From Sipunculus nudus (Eukaryota; Annelida; Sipuncula; Golfingiida; Sipunculidae): a DNA stretch of 64,000 nucleotides. How positions within the stretch are numbered: the stretch's first letter is position 1; each line of letters opens with the position of its first letter. The notes under the pieces were generated by a model. That model worked only from the letters and a program-made list of their open reading frames with translations. It did not search any database and was not told the DNA's origin. Shown piece by piece: positions 14,301 through 22,792 of the stretch. A program made the position numbers and the translations under genes. Location of the stretch: assembly GCA_026874595.1 (NCBI GenBank), contig CM049315.1:18809664-18873663 (forward strand), written 5' to 3'.

Positions 14301-17300
14301 CAGGGACTGGTACTCGACTGGATTTGGAGCTGGCGGCACTACCACCTACAACTACTTCCCTGTAGTGAAAGAACAAAAACAATAAGTTGAACCTGTAAAT
14401 GATCTTCAAATTTGTTATAACCAAGACACTGAATACATAATCTGCAATTGACTCAACTATCATCATTCATGTGTATGATTTATTACATGCTAGTATACTG
14501 TCCAGAGAATTAAAATTTTTACCTAAAGATTGTCTAGAGGCTCAATTATCTTAGCATATCCATTTTCCTCTTAACTTCACAGGTAAACCAAGCTCTACTG
14601 TATATTAATTACTTTTTAGTCATGTGTTAACATCAATGGGAAAATATCCTGCAATATACAATAAACTTTAAAATAATTTATATTAACTATCATGCTAAAC
14701 ATTTCTTGATTCTAAATTCAATAATACTTTCAAATTTACCACTGAGATATATGGTCACCTAGTAAATACATGAAAATAACAGTCAATTTTATAATAAATC
14801 TATTTAAGATAAACCAAATATTTCTGGCAATGGTCAACACGTTTAATATAATCCTGCTACAAGCCCTATACATTACATATTATCAAATCAATTTAATCAA
14901 ATTATTATAACTAATTACCCTTCAACAACTGATCGTAGGAACTTGGAAGCTCTTTCCACCACTTCTAACCACACTTGTGACACTGTGCTTTCATCAAACA
15001 ATGTACCCTCAGGCAGAGATCGAAGGGCATCAAGCGATTCCTGTAACAGCTCGCTGCACAAGTCCATGTCTTCTCCACACCTCCATGCTCGACGGAGAAA
15101 AGCGAAAGCAAAGCTGAGAGCAGCTCTGGAACCTACCCTCGCAAGTCCTGTTGTTGCTCTTTCCAGTGGCTTGGACTCTCTAGAAATGGAACCAACGCAT
15201 CTTAATGCAACTGCACCATGGCAAAATAACCTCCTTGGCACACACCTCTTAAAATAAGTTTCTGGATAAGATAATATTTCTTATTCTAATAAACTTTTCT
15301 GTTGTCAAGAAATCCTTAAGTTATTTTTTCTTGATTTGTGTGCAGCATGCTTTAGGTAAAAAAATTTATCTGAAGTTTCTGAAAATAAGATATATTATCT
15401 TCTCATAAGAAAAAATTCCTTCATAAGTTAAGAGAGATTTTCTTGCCTCTCTCCAAAGAAATAATGATAATTGTTACGTAAACCAGCTTAAAACTGACTC
15501 AGTTAGGTAACAATAGCAGTTCAAAAGCATACTTTTTATAAGGTAACTTTTCAACACTACCGTATTCCATCTAATTGTTCGACCATAAAAAAATAAATAA
15601 ATTTTACAGAGGTCGATTAAATGGAGGATAATTAGAAATTAGTACCTTGCAAATCACGTCATGGTCGAATAAAAAGAATAGCTTTTATGTATGGGTTCGT
15701 CAGCCATCACCTCAGTTCATGGTCGTGTCTCTCGTATTGTCCATTACAGCTATATCTTTATGTGTGCTATTAAATCCCTGCATGTGAAAATATAATAGGT
15801 TACAAAATAAATGTTATCCATTATATAAGGGAGCTGTTTCTTAAAATCAACTGTATTAATTCCATTCAAATGGCGAGTTACGGGCGTTCATACATTGCTG
15901 TGGTGGAAATATGAAGTGCGTGATTTGCCGTCGTACGGTGGGCGATATTATAGCTTTTAAGAAAAATTTGGTTTATTATCTTGTCAGATCTTCTCAAAAA
16001 TATCATAAATAAGACCAGTAAATTTCACAAGATTTTAATCGTATTTTAAAGAAATACAAAATACAAACATCCTGCTCACCGTGTTTGTAAGAAAACAAAT
16101 ATTCACAGCATGATCAACGTATTAGTCAGTTATAAATACAAAGTGATGAATGCAAACTACGTTTCACAGCATACCTATTGTGTCTGTCAAGACACTGTGT
16201 TATGTAAATGAGGTTGTTATATGAAAACCAAAAATGAATAGTGAGGGAATATGTCGGTACAAAGGGGCTGAGGAAGCTTTAATAGCGAGTTTGGTTATAA
16301 TAACACCTGTTGTCCAAACACGGACACGGGACATGATTTCCCGGCCAAGTGTTCCCGTTGCCCAAACATCGATTAACATGAAAGGCGATAGTTTGCCCTT
16401 TGACCACTACCATGTAATCTTGGTCAGACCGTGTCGGAGGGTAAACTGTGACCATATGGTAATTAGTGAGTCGATTTTCATTTAACGTAATTAACGGTGG
16501 GGCATCGGAAGCACCTAATAGGGCAAGACGTTCTCTAAACACTGCTTCATTTCATATTTCATGACTCATTTAATTGATATCGTGATCAACATACTGAGGT
16601 AAGATTTTCATTTTCAGCTGACTGCATGCAGATTTGTTTTTTTTTAACTTGCATATTTCCACACAATGTAACTGTACCGGTATTCAGAATTACTGAAATC
16701 ATGAATGAAAATGCTCAATACTGACTCGATAATACGCGAAGTACAGAACCGTGTCTCTAGCGGTCCATAGAGAAACACAATCAGTCTCTCTCTCTCTCTC
16801 ATTCATTTATATATAACAATAGTAAATAAAAATAAGGATTATAAAATTTAATGATAATTCTTTTCACTTTTGAACCGTAGTGGTAAGAAAATTCTCCCAA
16901 GTTTTTTTTGTTTCATTTATAACGATGCATTTAATAAATCTCAAATAAGTTAAGATCATTCATACGGGACTGAAGGGACGCAAAACGTGTAGTGTCAAGG
17001 CTGAATCCAATAGATCCCATAATTTATGCTTATAAGTACGGTACTTTTTTCAGAGGGTTCCTCTCGATTAATATTTATTTTAGCACTACTGGTTGTTGTT
17101 TAAGTCTGTTCCCATTTCCCATGTCCCATGCTGCTTTGCGCATGGCCTGTGAGTTTGTGTTCATGGGCGAGCTATTTACGCCCCAAACGACCAAGGGTGC
17201 CAGCTAAGAGATGAATGCCGTGAATACAGCATTATTTTATAATTAACATGATTATCTTACGTCAGTTATCAACTACTATCGAGCGAGTGTTAGAGATATC

Positions 17301-20216
17301 TTTTCGTCATCAAGCGTCAATGTTTGGCGTATTTACGGCAACAAGGTCAGGGGTCAGAGCTGACAGTCATGAGCCATTTTAAACGTCGCTATAATGCGAT
17401 CACTTTTGCGCAGTTTGTTAAAAGTATTAAAGGAAATTACATTTTTATAATGTAGAAGACGCTTTTACATTTGTCCTGATGAATGAAACAAACACCAAAT
17501 ACAGTATGTTACATATATTCCTTTATTTTATTCATCAGTCACTTACCTTACTGGATATGACTGGTCTCTTTCGACACCATGTCCGCCAGTTTGGACATGA
17601 TTCAGTGAGATGAAAAACTTTTCAAGCAGTCGAAAATTAGAGGAAATTTAGAAATTAATAACCTTGAATATTTTTGGAGGTCGTATAAATAGAGGGATCG
17701 AACAATTGGATGAAATACGGTAATTTTACCAATATTATTTCAAGTAGACAAATAACATGTTATGTTGAGGAAAGAAAAAGTTAAACAGAGACAAAATTAC
17801 ATAAGGTTGAATCCTGAAATTTTTTTGGTCAGGAAGTAGAGACACACGTGGTGATCTAGACCATTTTCATTCAAGATCACAATCTGGACCTCCTATGCCA
17901 AAACACATGAAAACTTATCTCAAGACTAGTTTTGGTCTCAAGACCTACACTGCTACCCTGAACATTGTATTGTTGCTGCCCTGAATATTATGTTTTAAAT
18001 AGGTGAATAATTATTTAATAACAATGTACTTGCTTTTTCTGTTTACTAAGGTTGGCTTCTTGGACCTGCTTTTTCTTGCATATTGCTGAGTTTTCTGGTG
18101 GGCAGTGCCTGCTGAGTGCGATGAAGTAGCGCTCCAGAACTGTCAATCGCTGCTGAAGTCTCAGCAGTGATAAAGTGGAACCAGCAACCTCCTGTAACAG
18201 ACCTTGCTGCTCCGAAATAATGGCCCTCATACACTGTCGTAACTGGCTCACATCTGTGAATATAATATAATATGGTTATAATTTAATATATCATTCAAGA
18301 TGTAAAAAATTCTTCAAACCTCAGTGTCATCAGTAATTTGAACAAGTTACTGAAAGGTAAAACTCAAGATCATTTAAAATCAAAACCATTTGGATTTTAA
18401 ATTATTTTTTTTGGTCAGCAACTCATATTTGTTTAATATTAGCTAATTTCCCTTTCCAATACATACTCATATACCTGAACTTACACTGATCCCTTTATGT
18501 CATCATTTTATTTAAATTTTTTTTTGGTGGGGTAAACTACCTCTGTTTTTATACCTCATGTTTGTTGTATGGGCTGGCACCTTCCTACTGGAGTATGTAT
18601 CCCTGGTAATTAACTATTGCAAAAGATATACACATAATGTCCTGAAACTTCAAAAGGGTATCCTAATTAATGAAAATTACCAAGAAGTACACATAAAATC
18701 AATACCTGGTTGAGGTCCCCAGGTCCATGATTCTATGATTTCACTGGAGGTTTTGCTCTGGGCTTCCTCTTTCTCTTGGTGGTCCTTCTCCTCCTCAGAG
18801 GAAACCTGTGGAGACTGGTCATTGTGTCGTAGACTGGTTTCTTCTGAAAAAAAAGTAACATAAAAAAGTGATCATGGTATAGTAGACTTGTTTCTTCTTA
18901 AATGTTACACAAACCTGATCATTGTGTCACAGACTTGTTTCTCCTGAAATAATTAACAAAACACTAATCACTGTCACAGAATTGTGTCTTCTAAAATAAT
19001 TAACAAAACAATGATCATTGTATGACAGGCCTTTTTTTCTTCTGAAATAAGTAACACAAAACAGTGTTTATGGTACCAAAGACTAAATTTGTCTTTGTCA
19101 CACAAACAAAATAGAAAACATTTTGCCACAGGTCAATTTGAAAATTCACCATATAATGTGAACACTATGCCAGAAAAAAGGGAAACCATATGAGAGGCCT
19201 CCCGGTTCCTGGGAGAATATGCAATGGGCTAGGAATAATCCTGAAACCATAACCTGCAGTTAAGACATTAAAGCGAATCTCTGAGATTCTATTTGACTAT
19301 AATCATCCTGCTTACACTAGTGGGGTCCAAAGTCAGATCTGGGACCTTCAACAATGAAGTCTAACCCCTTAACCACATGGATCAAGTGCCCAAACACTAG
19401 TGAAACAATGTTTCACAGAACAAAGGGACCACAGGCCGAGTCCTCAGCTTGTAATCTTTTAAGGTTATTTTAGATTACCTGTAAATGATGTTACCTGTGA
19501 TGGTGAGAGCACCGAAACTGGTGTTCAGATCCTCCCCTCCAGTTAGCTCCCCGTCTTTAACAAGCTCGTTCCACAGATGGCTCAGACCCTCTTTGGTGAA
19601 GCAGGACTGAAAGTAATCAACCATATTATAAACAAACACTGGAAAACCAAACAACAGACAATTTTTTTAATGGATAAGACCCTGTACTGCAATTGGAGCT
19701 CTTAACTTAAGTCAGGTCAACTGTATGGTGATCACGTTATCAATCAGGATTTAGCTTAAAAGTGAACAATTCACCTGAATTACTTGTAGAACTTATAAAT
19801 GTGTTTTTATGACTTACCTTGGGTATATATTGATGATCTGCTTAGAAAATTCTTATGATATAAGACGGAAACAATGCCAATCAATTTATATATATATAAA
19901 TATGTATATATATATTTGTCAAGGCCCAGATACCAATCTGGATCAATTGGCAATTGGTCCAGACCAAATCCCAATCACGATTCAGTCCAGCCTAAAAACC
20001 TATCGAGATCTGGTCCAGCACTGATTCAGGCCAGACCCTGATCAGGGTATAGGCTGGACTGAATCCTGAACAGGATTTGGTCTGGACTAACTGGTCCAGA
20101 TCAGGACCTGGGCTTTGCCAGATATATACGCTGTACTGTACCTGCAAGTCTGCCTTCAGCCACTTGTTGTCTAGCCGCACCTGAGGCTGAAGTCTCATAT
20201 CCATTGCAGCTGCCAT
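594..20216 (-). CDS. HERC2: HERC2, N-terminal part (16 coding exons, continues beyond position 1)
   Basis: HERC2 is a very large HECT-type E3 ubiquitin ligase of cytoplasm, centrosome and nucleus, with roles in DNA-damage signalling and protein turnover. Sixteen exons joined on GT-AG sites give about 1,075 codons without a stop, against about 4,830 residues for the whole vertebrate protein. Order: conserved N-terminus (1-25), acidic linker (about 63-100), helical region (about 109-420), first RCC1-like propeller RLD1 (about 430-800) with repeated SWG and LGHG motifs, then a helical region (about 800-1075). Coding exons: 594-927, 1197-1339, 4994-5222, 5910-6110, 6664-6937, 7575-7746, 9496-9755, 10965-11116, 11688-11885, 12998-13159, 14068-14359, 14919-15175, 18030-18253, 18706-18843, 19495-19606, 20142-20216. 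The other two RLDs, the cytochrome-b5-like, DOC and HECT domains lie outside the window. No coding lesion is visible. Identification is by remembered similarity to vertebrate HERC2. Confidence 0.95.
1197..1339 (-). CDS. HERC2: HERC2 coding exon 15
   Basis: 143 bases, phase 1 to phase 0, from GCTGCAG to AGG|GTATGT. It encodes [20 protein letters not shown] and [19 protein letters not shown], matching [25 protein letters not shown] of HERC2. A minisatellite starts about 24 bases inside the upstream intron. Confidence 0.93.
1363..1742. repeat. minisatellite in HERC2 intron
   Basis: About 16 copies of a roughly 23-base unit (AGGATCACAAC followed by AGGATCAAAGTC), with some half-units. It begins about 24 bases upstream of the acceptor of the exon at 1197-1339. 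Long open frames across it are a by-product of the repeat. Confidence 0.9.
1764..1941. repeat. 89-bp direct duplication
   Basis: Two head-to-tail copies of a segment beginning AAGCCTCATT and ending CTTGACATGA, starting at 1764 and 1853 and differing at a few positions. It lies just outside the hairpin-ended element at 1973. Confidence 0.8.
1973..4603. mobile_element. hairpin-ended repeat family, copy A
   Basis: Starts with AGGGACC-ATGGGTCACG and CGCTCAGCTG. Ends with a run of GACG units and then a perfect hairpin (TAGCTCAG-TGACT-TAT-AGTCA-CTGAGCTA) followed by AAAAT. The interior contains two diverged copies of one module (about 3200-3770 and 3890-4600). Related copies are at 24079-24989, 44597-51838 and 52541-54818. 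No transposase is visible, so the family looks non-autonomous. The hairpin next to CTAA recalls Helitron ends, but the class is not settled. Confidence 0.8.
4604..4993. other. HERC2 intron, nothing but a (GAT)n run
   Basis: Unique-looking AT-rich intron with a short ATG/GAT trinucleotide run at 4886-4904. No other structure was seen. Confidence 0.6.
4994..5222 (-). CDS. HERC2: HERC2 coding exon 14
   Basis: 229 bases, phase 0 to phase 1, from ATGACAG to CGG|GTAGGT. It encodes [20 protein letters not shown] and [36 protein letters not shown] is nearly invariant in HERC2. Confidence 0.93.
5223..5909. other. HERC2 intron, nothing recognised
   Basis: AT-rich, no repeat, RNA gene or coding signal seen on either strand. 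Confidence 0.6.
5910..6110 (-). CDS. HERC2: HERC2 coding exon 13 (end of RLD1)
   Basis: 201 bases, phase 0, from CTTCAG to ACAG|GTGTGA. It encodes [30 protein letters not shown] and [11 protein letters not shown]. These correspond to the LRVPFVVD and MDGSADWPP blocks where the propeller gives way to the following helical region. Confidence 0.92.
6111..6663. other. HERC2 intron, nothing recognised
   Basis: AT-rich intron with no repeat or coding signal seen. Confidence 0.6.
6664..6937 (-). CDS. HERC2: HERC2 coding exon 12 (RLD1 blades)
   Basis: 274 bases, phase 2 to phase 0, from CTCATAG to CAG|GTATAT. It encodes [39 protein letters not shown] and [11 protein letters not shown], the sixth and seventh blades of RLD1. 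Confidence 0.93.
6938..7574. other. HERC2 intron, nothing recognised
   Basis: AT-rich intron; short open frames on both strands have no recognisable similarity. Confidence 0.6.
7575..7746 (-). CDS. HERC2: HERC2 coding exon 11 (RLD1 blade)
   Basis: 172 bases, phase 1 to phase 2, between TTTTCAG and CATG|GTGAGG. It encodes [29 protein letters not shown] and a blade ending GGVYSW. It was assembled by eye and matches the [23 protein letters not shown] region of HERC2 almost exactly. Confidence 0.93.
7747..8234. other. HERC2 intron, nothing recognised
   Basis: AT-rich sequence leading into the microsatellite at 8235. Confidence 0.6.
8235..8319. repeat. (AT)n(AC)n microsatellite
   Basis: About 50 bases of AT dinucleotides followed by about 28 bases of AC. 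A shorter AC/AT run at 9379-9415 sits on the other side of the element at 8320-9378. Confidence 0.97.
8320..9378 (-). mobile_element. decayed pogo/Tigger-like DNA transposon
   Basis: The ends are inverted repeats: CAGTCAACCCCTTTAATCTG on the left and TAGTCAAACCCTTTTAATCT on the right (reverse complement), both continuing GGCA. Such termini with TA targets are typical of the pogo branch of Tc1/mariner. On the minus strand around 8530-8960 a broken reading frame includes [19 protein letters not shown] and an acidic DEDDECD stretch, resembling the C-terminal part of Tigger transposases. The frame has stops. It lies inside a microsatellite. Confidence 0.6.
9496..9755 (-). CDS. HERC2: HERC2 coding exon 10 (RLD1 blades)
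   Basis: 260 bases, phase 2 to phase 1, from CCACAG to GATG|GTATGA. It encodes [20 protein letters not shown] then [19 protein letters not shown] and [19 protein letters not shown], one complete RCC1 repeat and part of the next. Confidence 0.93.
9756..10003. mobile_element. possible end of another Tigger-like element
   Basis: Read on the minus strand from 10003, the sequence is CAGTCGAACCTGTCTGATAG with repeated GTCTTAT motifs, like a pogo-type terminus. No matching left end or target duplication was found, so this is at best a fragment. Confidence 0.35.
10141..10411 (+). repeat. tRNA-derived SINE, family 1 copy b
   Basis: The plus strand begins TGGTTTCTGTTGTCTAGGAG and TAGAGC (A-box region), has a degenerate B box (GAGTTAGAATATC), and ends GTGCTACCACC, matching the element at 236-533 throughout. 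It lies in a HERC2 intron, antisense to the gene. Confidence 0.75.
10412..10964. other. HERC2 intron, nothing recognised
   Basis: AT-rich intron with no structure seen on either strand. Confidence 0.6.
10965..11116 (-). CDS. HERC2: HERC2 coding exon 9 (RLD1 blade)
   Basis: 152 bases, phase 0 to phase 2, starting after GGCAG. It encodes [20 protein letters not shown] and [19 protein letters not shown], a typical RCC1 repeat. The donor is ACAA|GTTGGT, a weak GTTG site. It was chosen because it restores the frame into the next exon and gives an alignment without a gap. Confidence 0.88.
11117..11687. other. HERC2 intron, nothing recognised
   Basis: AT-rich intron; a short direct repeat of TTTTAGGAGGCAA occurs at about 11630-11660. 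Nothing else was seen. Confidence 0.6.
11688..11885 (-). CDS. HERC2: HERC2 coding exon 8 (start of RLD1)
   Basis: 198 bases, phase 0. It encodes [15 protein letters not shown] and [20 protein letters not shown], the first blade of RLD1. The acceptor is a tandem NAGNAG (TTAAGAAG), so splicing could include or skip one lysine codon (exon starting at 11885 or 11882). Donor CAG|GTAAAT. Confidence 0.9.
11886..12997. other. HERC2 intron with a C-rich run
   Basis: Holds a C-rich tract at 12488-12509 and a segment near 12284-12330 (CAGTGGCATATTGAGGATC, then TTAGAAAAGGGGG) that resembles sequence near 28810-28850. Both may be remnants of one element family; otherwise unremarkable. Confidence 0.4.
12998..13159 (-). 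CDS. HERC2: HERC2 coding exon 7
   Basis: 162 bases, phase 0 in and out, from TTTAATAG to AAG|GTAATG. It encodes [20 protein letters not shown] followed by [18 protein letters not shown], matching the ESFLRYLTLP and MAHLDRLATPCMPP blocks that precede RLD1. Confidence 0.9.
13160..14067. other. HERC2 intron with a hairpin-family end fragment
   Basis: Positions 13296-13325 read ACCATGAGTCATGATGCTC and AGCTGATCA, matching the 5' end of the hairpin-ended family. No 3' hairpin follows, so this is a truncated copy or a chance survivor. The rest is unremarkable. Confidence 0.5.
14068..14359 (-). CDS. HERC2: HERC2 coding exon 6
   Basis: 292 bases, phase 2 to phase 0, from CTACAG to GAG|GTAGGG. It encodes [20 protein letters not shown] and [16 protein letters not shown], matching the LAILLELAVQRGT and PLLPLLQRFQSI blocks of HERC2. 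Confidence 0.9.
14360..14918. other. HERC2 intron, nothing recognised
   Basis: AT-rich intron with no repeat or coding signal seen. Confidence 0.6.
14919..15175 (-). CDS. HERC2: HERC2 coding exon 5
   Basis: 257 bases, phase 0 to phase 2. It encodes [40 protein letters not shown] and [13 protein letters not shown], among the most conserved stretches of the HERC2 N-terminal region. The acceptor is a triple AG (CTAGAGAG); only the third AG keeps frame with the upstream exon. Confidence 0.92.
15560..17720. mobile_element. 2.16-kb terminal-inverted-repeat element
   Basis: The left end is CCGTATTCCATCTAATTGTT (continuing CGA). The right end in reverse complement is CCGTATTTCATCCAATTGTT (continuing CGA): 21 of 23 positions match. 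TA flanks both ends (15558-15559 and 17721-17722). Inside the left end a second inverted copy (GGTCGATTAAATGGAGG) forms a subterminal fold, and both sides carry TTAGAAATTA followed by ACCTTG. No transposase frame was recognised. TA flanks suggest the Tc1/mariner superfamily. It fills most of the intron between HERC2 coding exons 4 and 5. Confidence 0.65.
17721..18029. other. HERC2 intron, nothing recognised
   Basis: Remainder of the intron after the inverted-repeat element; no structure seen. Confidence 0.6.
18030..18253 (-). CDS. HERC2: HERC2 coding exon 4
   Basis: 224 bases, phase 1 to phase 0. It encodes [17 protein letters not shown], then [19 protein letters not shown], very close to the conserved helical block [15 protein letters not shown]. 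The donor is the fairly weak CAA|GTACAT. It was chosen because it keeps frame and because the joined product aligns with HERC2 without a gap. Confidence 0.88.
18254..18705. other. HERC2 intron, nothing recognised
   Basis: AT-rich. Around 18520-18560 there is a TTTTTTTTTGGTGGGG-like stretch similar to one at 113-140, possibly the same weak repeat. Nothing else was seen. Confidence 0.5.
18706..18843 (-). CDS. HERC2: HERC2 coding exon 3 (acidic linker)
   Basis: 138 bases, phase 1 in and out. It encodes a Glu/Ser/Gln-rich linker ending ESWTWGPQP, equivalent to the conserved DSWVWGKQP segment. The acceptor is TTTTCAG|AAG. The intron beyond it contains several degenerate copies of this acceptor together with the first bases of the exon (see findings). 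Confidence 0.88.
18844..19105 (-). repeat. tandem copies of a 3' splice site and exon start
   Basis: About five degenerate units of 46-54 bases follow the true acceptor of the exon at 18706-18843. Each reads, on the minus strand, TTATTTCAG or a variant, then GAAGAAACAAGTCT or a variant, then GACACAATGATCA. The exon itself begins AAGAAACCAGTCT followed by ACGACACAATGACCA, so the units are diverged copies of the acceptor and the first 30 or so exon bases. See findings. Confidence 0.8.
19106..19494. other. HERC2 intron, nothing recognised
   Basis: No structure seen. Confidence 0.55.
19495..19606 (-). CDS. HERC2: HERC2 coding exon 2
   Basis: 112 bases, entering in phase 0 and leaving in phase 1. 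It encodes [20 protein letters not shown] and a short tail, matching the LWNExVKDGE block just after the HERC2 N-terminus. Flanked by TTTCAG and GTAACA. Confidence 0.9.
19607..19915. other. HERC2 intron, nothing recognised
   Basis: AT-rich, with a short (TA)n run near 19887-19915. Confidence 0.55.
19916..20118. mobile_element. foldback (MITE-like) inverted repeat
   Basis: Two arms of about 95 bases are imperfect reverse complements. Landmarks on the left are GGCCCAGATACCAATCTGG, TGGTCCAGACCAAATCC and GATTCAGTCCAGCCTA; the same blocks appear inverted on the right. The repeat ends 24 bases from the donor of the HERC2 start-codon exon. Flanking ATATAT on both sides could be a target duplication. 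Confidence 0.7.
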
Positions 20217-20231
20217 CTTTAATAAGCATTC
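20142..20231 (-). CDS. HERC2: HERC2 exon with the start codon
   Basis: The acceptor TTTCAG precedes 20231 and the donor CAG|GTACAG follows 20142. Translation starts at the ATG at 20216 and gives 25 codons in phase 0. The segment [14 protein letters not shown] matches the conserved HERC2 N-terminus. Fifteen bases of 5' UTR lie in the same exon, so at least one upstream non-coding exon exists. A second ATG four codons downstream could also be used. A foldback repeat begins only 24 bases into the following intron. Confidence 0.9.
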
Positions 20232-20878
20232 CTGAAATTTGTTATAAATACAACAATAACATAATAATAGTTAAAGAGAGATTATAAAATTTTCACTGAT
20301 CCTGACACTTATTACCATAGCAATACAATGAAACTGGGTTTATGTTCATAGCTTGGTTCTATCTAATATGTATCTATCTGTTTGTATATTCTGTCTATAT
20401 AAACTGTGCATGCCTCTTTGTCTGTCCCCTCCAAACATCAGAAATAGTCCATGACATCGGGACAATTTTGGCATCAGTGCTACTCCAATGTGCTAACTTA
20501 CTACCTTATTAAAGCACATGTTTACTTTCTGTATTTAACCTTCACTCTACCCCCCACAGACCAAGAGGAAGCATCATCAGGTGCTTGATACAGTAACAGC
20601 TACAGCAGGACCTGCTGTGAGGGGACACCGGGATGAGAGGACACCTTCAATGTATGGACCCTCAGCCATTTCCCCTGACCCATTTCCTAAATTCACCTGT
20701 CTTGAGTGGACACCTGCTAAACATGGACACGGACAGTCATGTTTGGCCAAAATCCTGTCATGAATGAACAAAATAAAATTTGCACAAATGGCAGAAAGAG
20801 GAAAATGCATAATTTTTTGTATCATACCTGCTTCTGATATAAAAATTATTTCTTGAAAAGCTTGGTTGACTTGTCTAT

Positions 20879-20929
<51 letters not shown>

Positions 20930-22061
20930 TTCATGGCATCCCCATCCCTGAGAAAGTGTCAACTGTTTGTCCTTTAGGGATCCTGGTCATAAGTAGTGTG
21001 AGGAAACAGTGAAGTGCATGCATGTGACAAGTGTAAGTATCAGTTTTAAAAGGGGTCCGCAGCTTATGATCATTGGTCCCATACTCATGGGTGCTCCTTT
21101 TTTACGTAGAGTCATTTATGATGTCATTATTGTTCCATGCCACGTCCATTTCATGCAGATAATGGAAAGATGCTGCTAAATGTGGACTTTTTTTCTGATA
21201 TTCCTTTTTAAAATGTTCAGAGGAAAATTAAATTAAGTTATTATTATTTTCTCAACATTTAAATTAATTACACATTGCCCTCTTTCAGTCCTCCGGCTAA
21301 ATATTTTGGGTTTGTTTACCTTGGATATACCGACTGTATACTCTGTTCCACTGAACTGTGTACACCTGTTATATAGAGATAATTTTCTAAAATATTAAAA
21401 TTTTTCAAGAAAATTAGGCCCACTAATTGTTTACCCTACATCACTGTTACTTCCTTCAGAATGTATCTAGAATAAAAACTGTCATTGCAAAATGCAGGTG
21501 GACATGAGGTGATGGAATGGAATACATCATTTTTAGTTATTACAACTTAAATGACATTTCTTTATTTAGTAATTGTATATTTTAGAGGATTTTTGTAAAA
21601 GGCTTATTTTACTATTTTTAATGTATCATTTAAACCATTTTGTCACTTTTTCATGGAAAATTTAGGTTGTGCAAATTTATTTTGCGGGATGCATATGTTG
21701 CTCCATAGAAAATTAATGCTTTTTCCAAGACTGAATTACCCTATAGTTACTTCAGTCTTTATCGAGACTACTTCTGGTTAAGTTTATACAGAAATATATG
21801 CATTCCCTGACATCTCTTCCCATTTTTCATATTATTTACACACTCAACACACAGATGGACAGATACACGGAAATACATCAGTTAATCTTGGCTGTCAGTA
21901 TTACAATTAGTGTACAAGACGATGGCATGCAACCTGCAAGTTTGTATTCATGACAACCTGCTGTCACTGTCACTGTCAGACGACTGTAGCAGTTTGACAG
22001 CCGAGCACAAACACAAGAGAAAGGCATGATGATATTAACCGATATAAAAAAAAATACTCAC
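20232..22061. other. first HERC2 intron (5' UTR), with decayed repeats
   Basis: Contains a (GT)n tract at 20881-20928. At 20600-20760 it has a segment with repeated GTGGACACC and GGACACGGACAG motifs like inner ends of Tigger elements. Otherwise it is AT-rich and unremarkable. Confidence 0.45.
20881..20928. repeat. (GT)n microsatellite
   Basis: 24 uninterrupted TG/GT dinucleotides. Confidence 0.98.
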
Positions 22062-22330
22062 AAGACTGCTCCGAAGTCAATCACATCTGAGATATTCTTC
22101 ATTCACATGATTAGACTCTGATATTACCGGCAATGAACTCAGAGCATGAAAACTGACATTTTTGTGTACGAATGCTGGGCAACATGGACGGTGGGTCAGT
22201 GTCGCCCCCTGGCGGATATGACTGGCTTAATTTGATCGATAACGCAGCCTTATCAATTCCTTCAAAAAGTCAGCGTTTCTTAAACACCAGTGATTTATTC
22301 TCTGTATCCCTACTTGTAGAGGGCCTGCAG
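22062..22330 (-). promoter_or_regulatory. probable HERC2 non-coding first exon and promoter region
   Basis: The start-codon exon has its own acceptor in the 5' UTR, so an upstream exon is needed. The best candidate donor on the minus strand is CTT|GTGAGTATT, with the exon ending at 22062. The stretch at 22170-22250 is more GC-rich than its surroundings. No TATA box was recognised. The transcription start cannot be placed from sequence alone. Confidence 0.35.
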
Positions 22331-22613
22331 TCAAGTTCTCACTGATCCCCACAATTTTGATACGCAATCCTGTCCGTTTGCTGTTTAATATCCCAAGGTC
22401 AAGGCCAGAGGTCAGGGTTCAATAGTTGTCAACTAATAATTAGGGTTCCTGACAAGGTAAATGGAAATTTGGTTAACGTTTTTGATATCATTGTCTGTAC
22501 GAATGCAGTATTAACTATTTGCAAATATACTGTACCCAAAGTTGTGGAAACTGATAAAATCGCAAGAGTATTTTGTGTTTATTGTTATTTCTTGTTATTG
22601 CAAGCTAGTTTAA

Positions 22614-22653
22614 GAATAATAATGATAATAATAATAATAATAATAATAATAAA
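22614..22653. repeat. (AAT)n microsatellite
   Basis: About 13 AAT/ATA trinucleotides with one GAT interruption. Confidence 0.95.
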
Positions 22654-22792
22654 CTAAAACTTCTCCCACTAAGATTGAAAATATGTAGTGAGGAATATAA
22701 ATGGATTTTAATGAATAAGGGTATGATCCAAGATTTCTGTGACCTCTTACCTACCTCCAAGTCGAAGCAAAGTTTAAAAAAAACGTCGGTAT

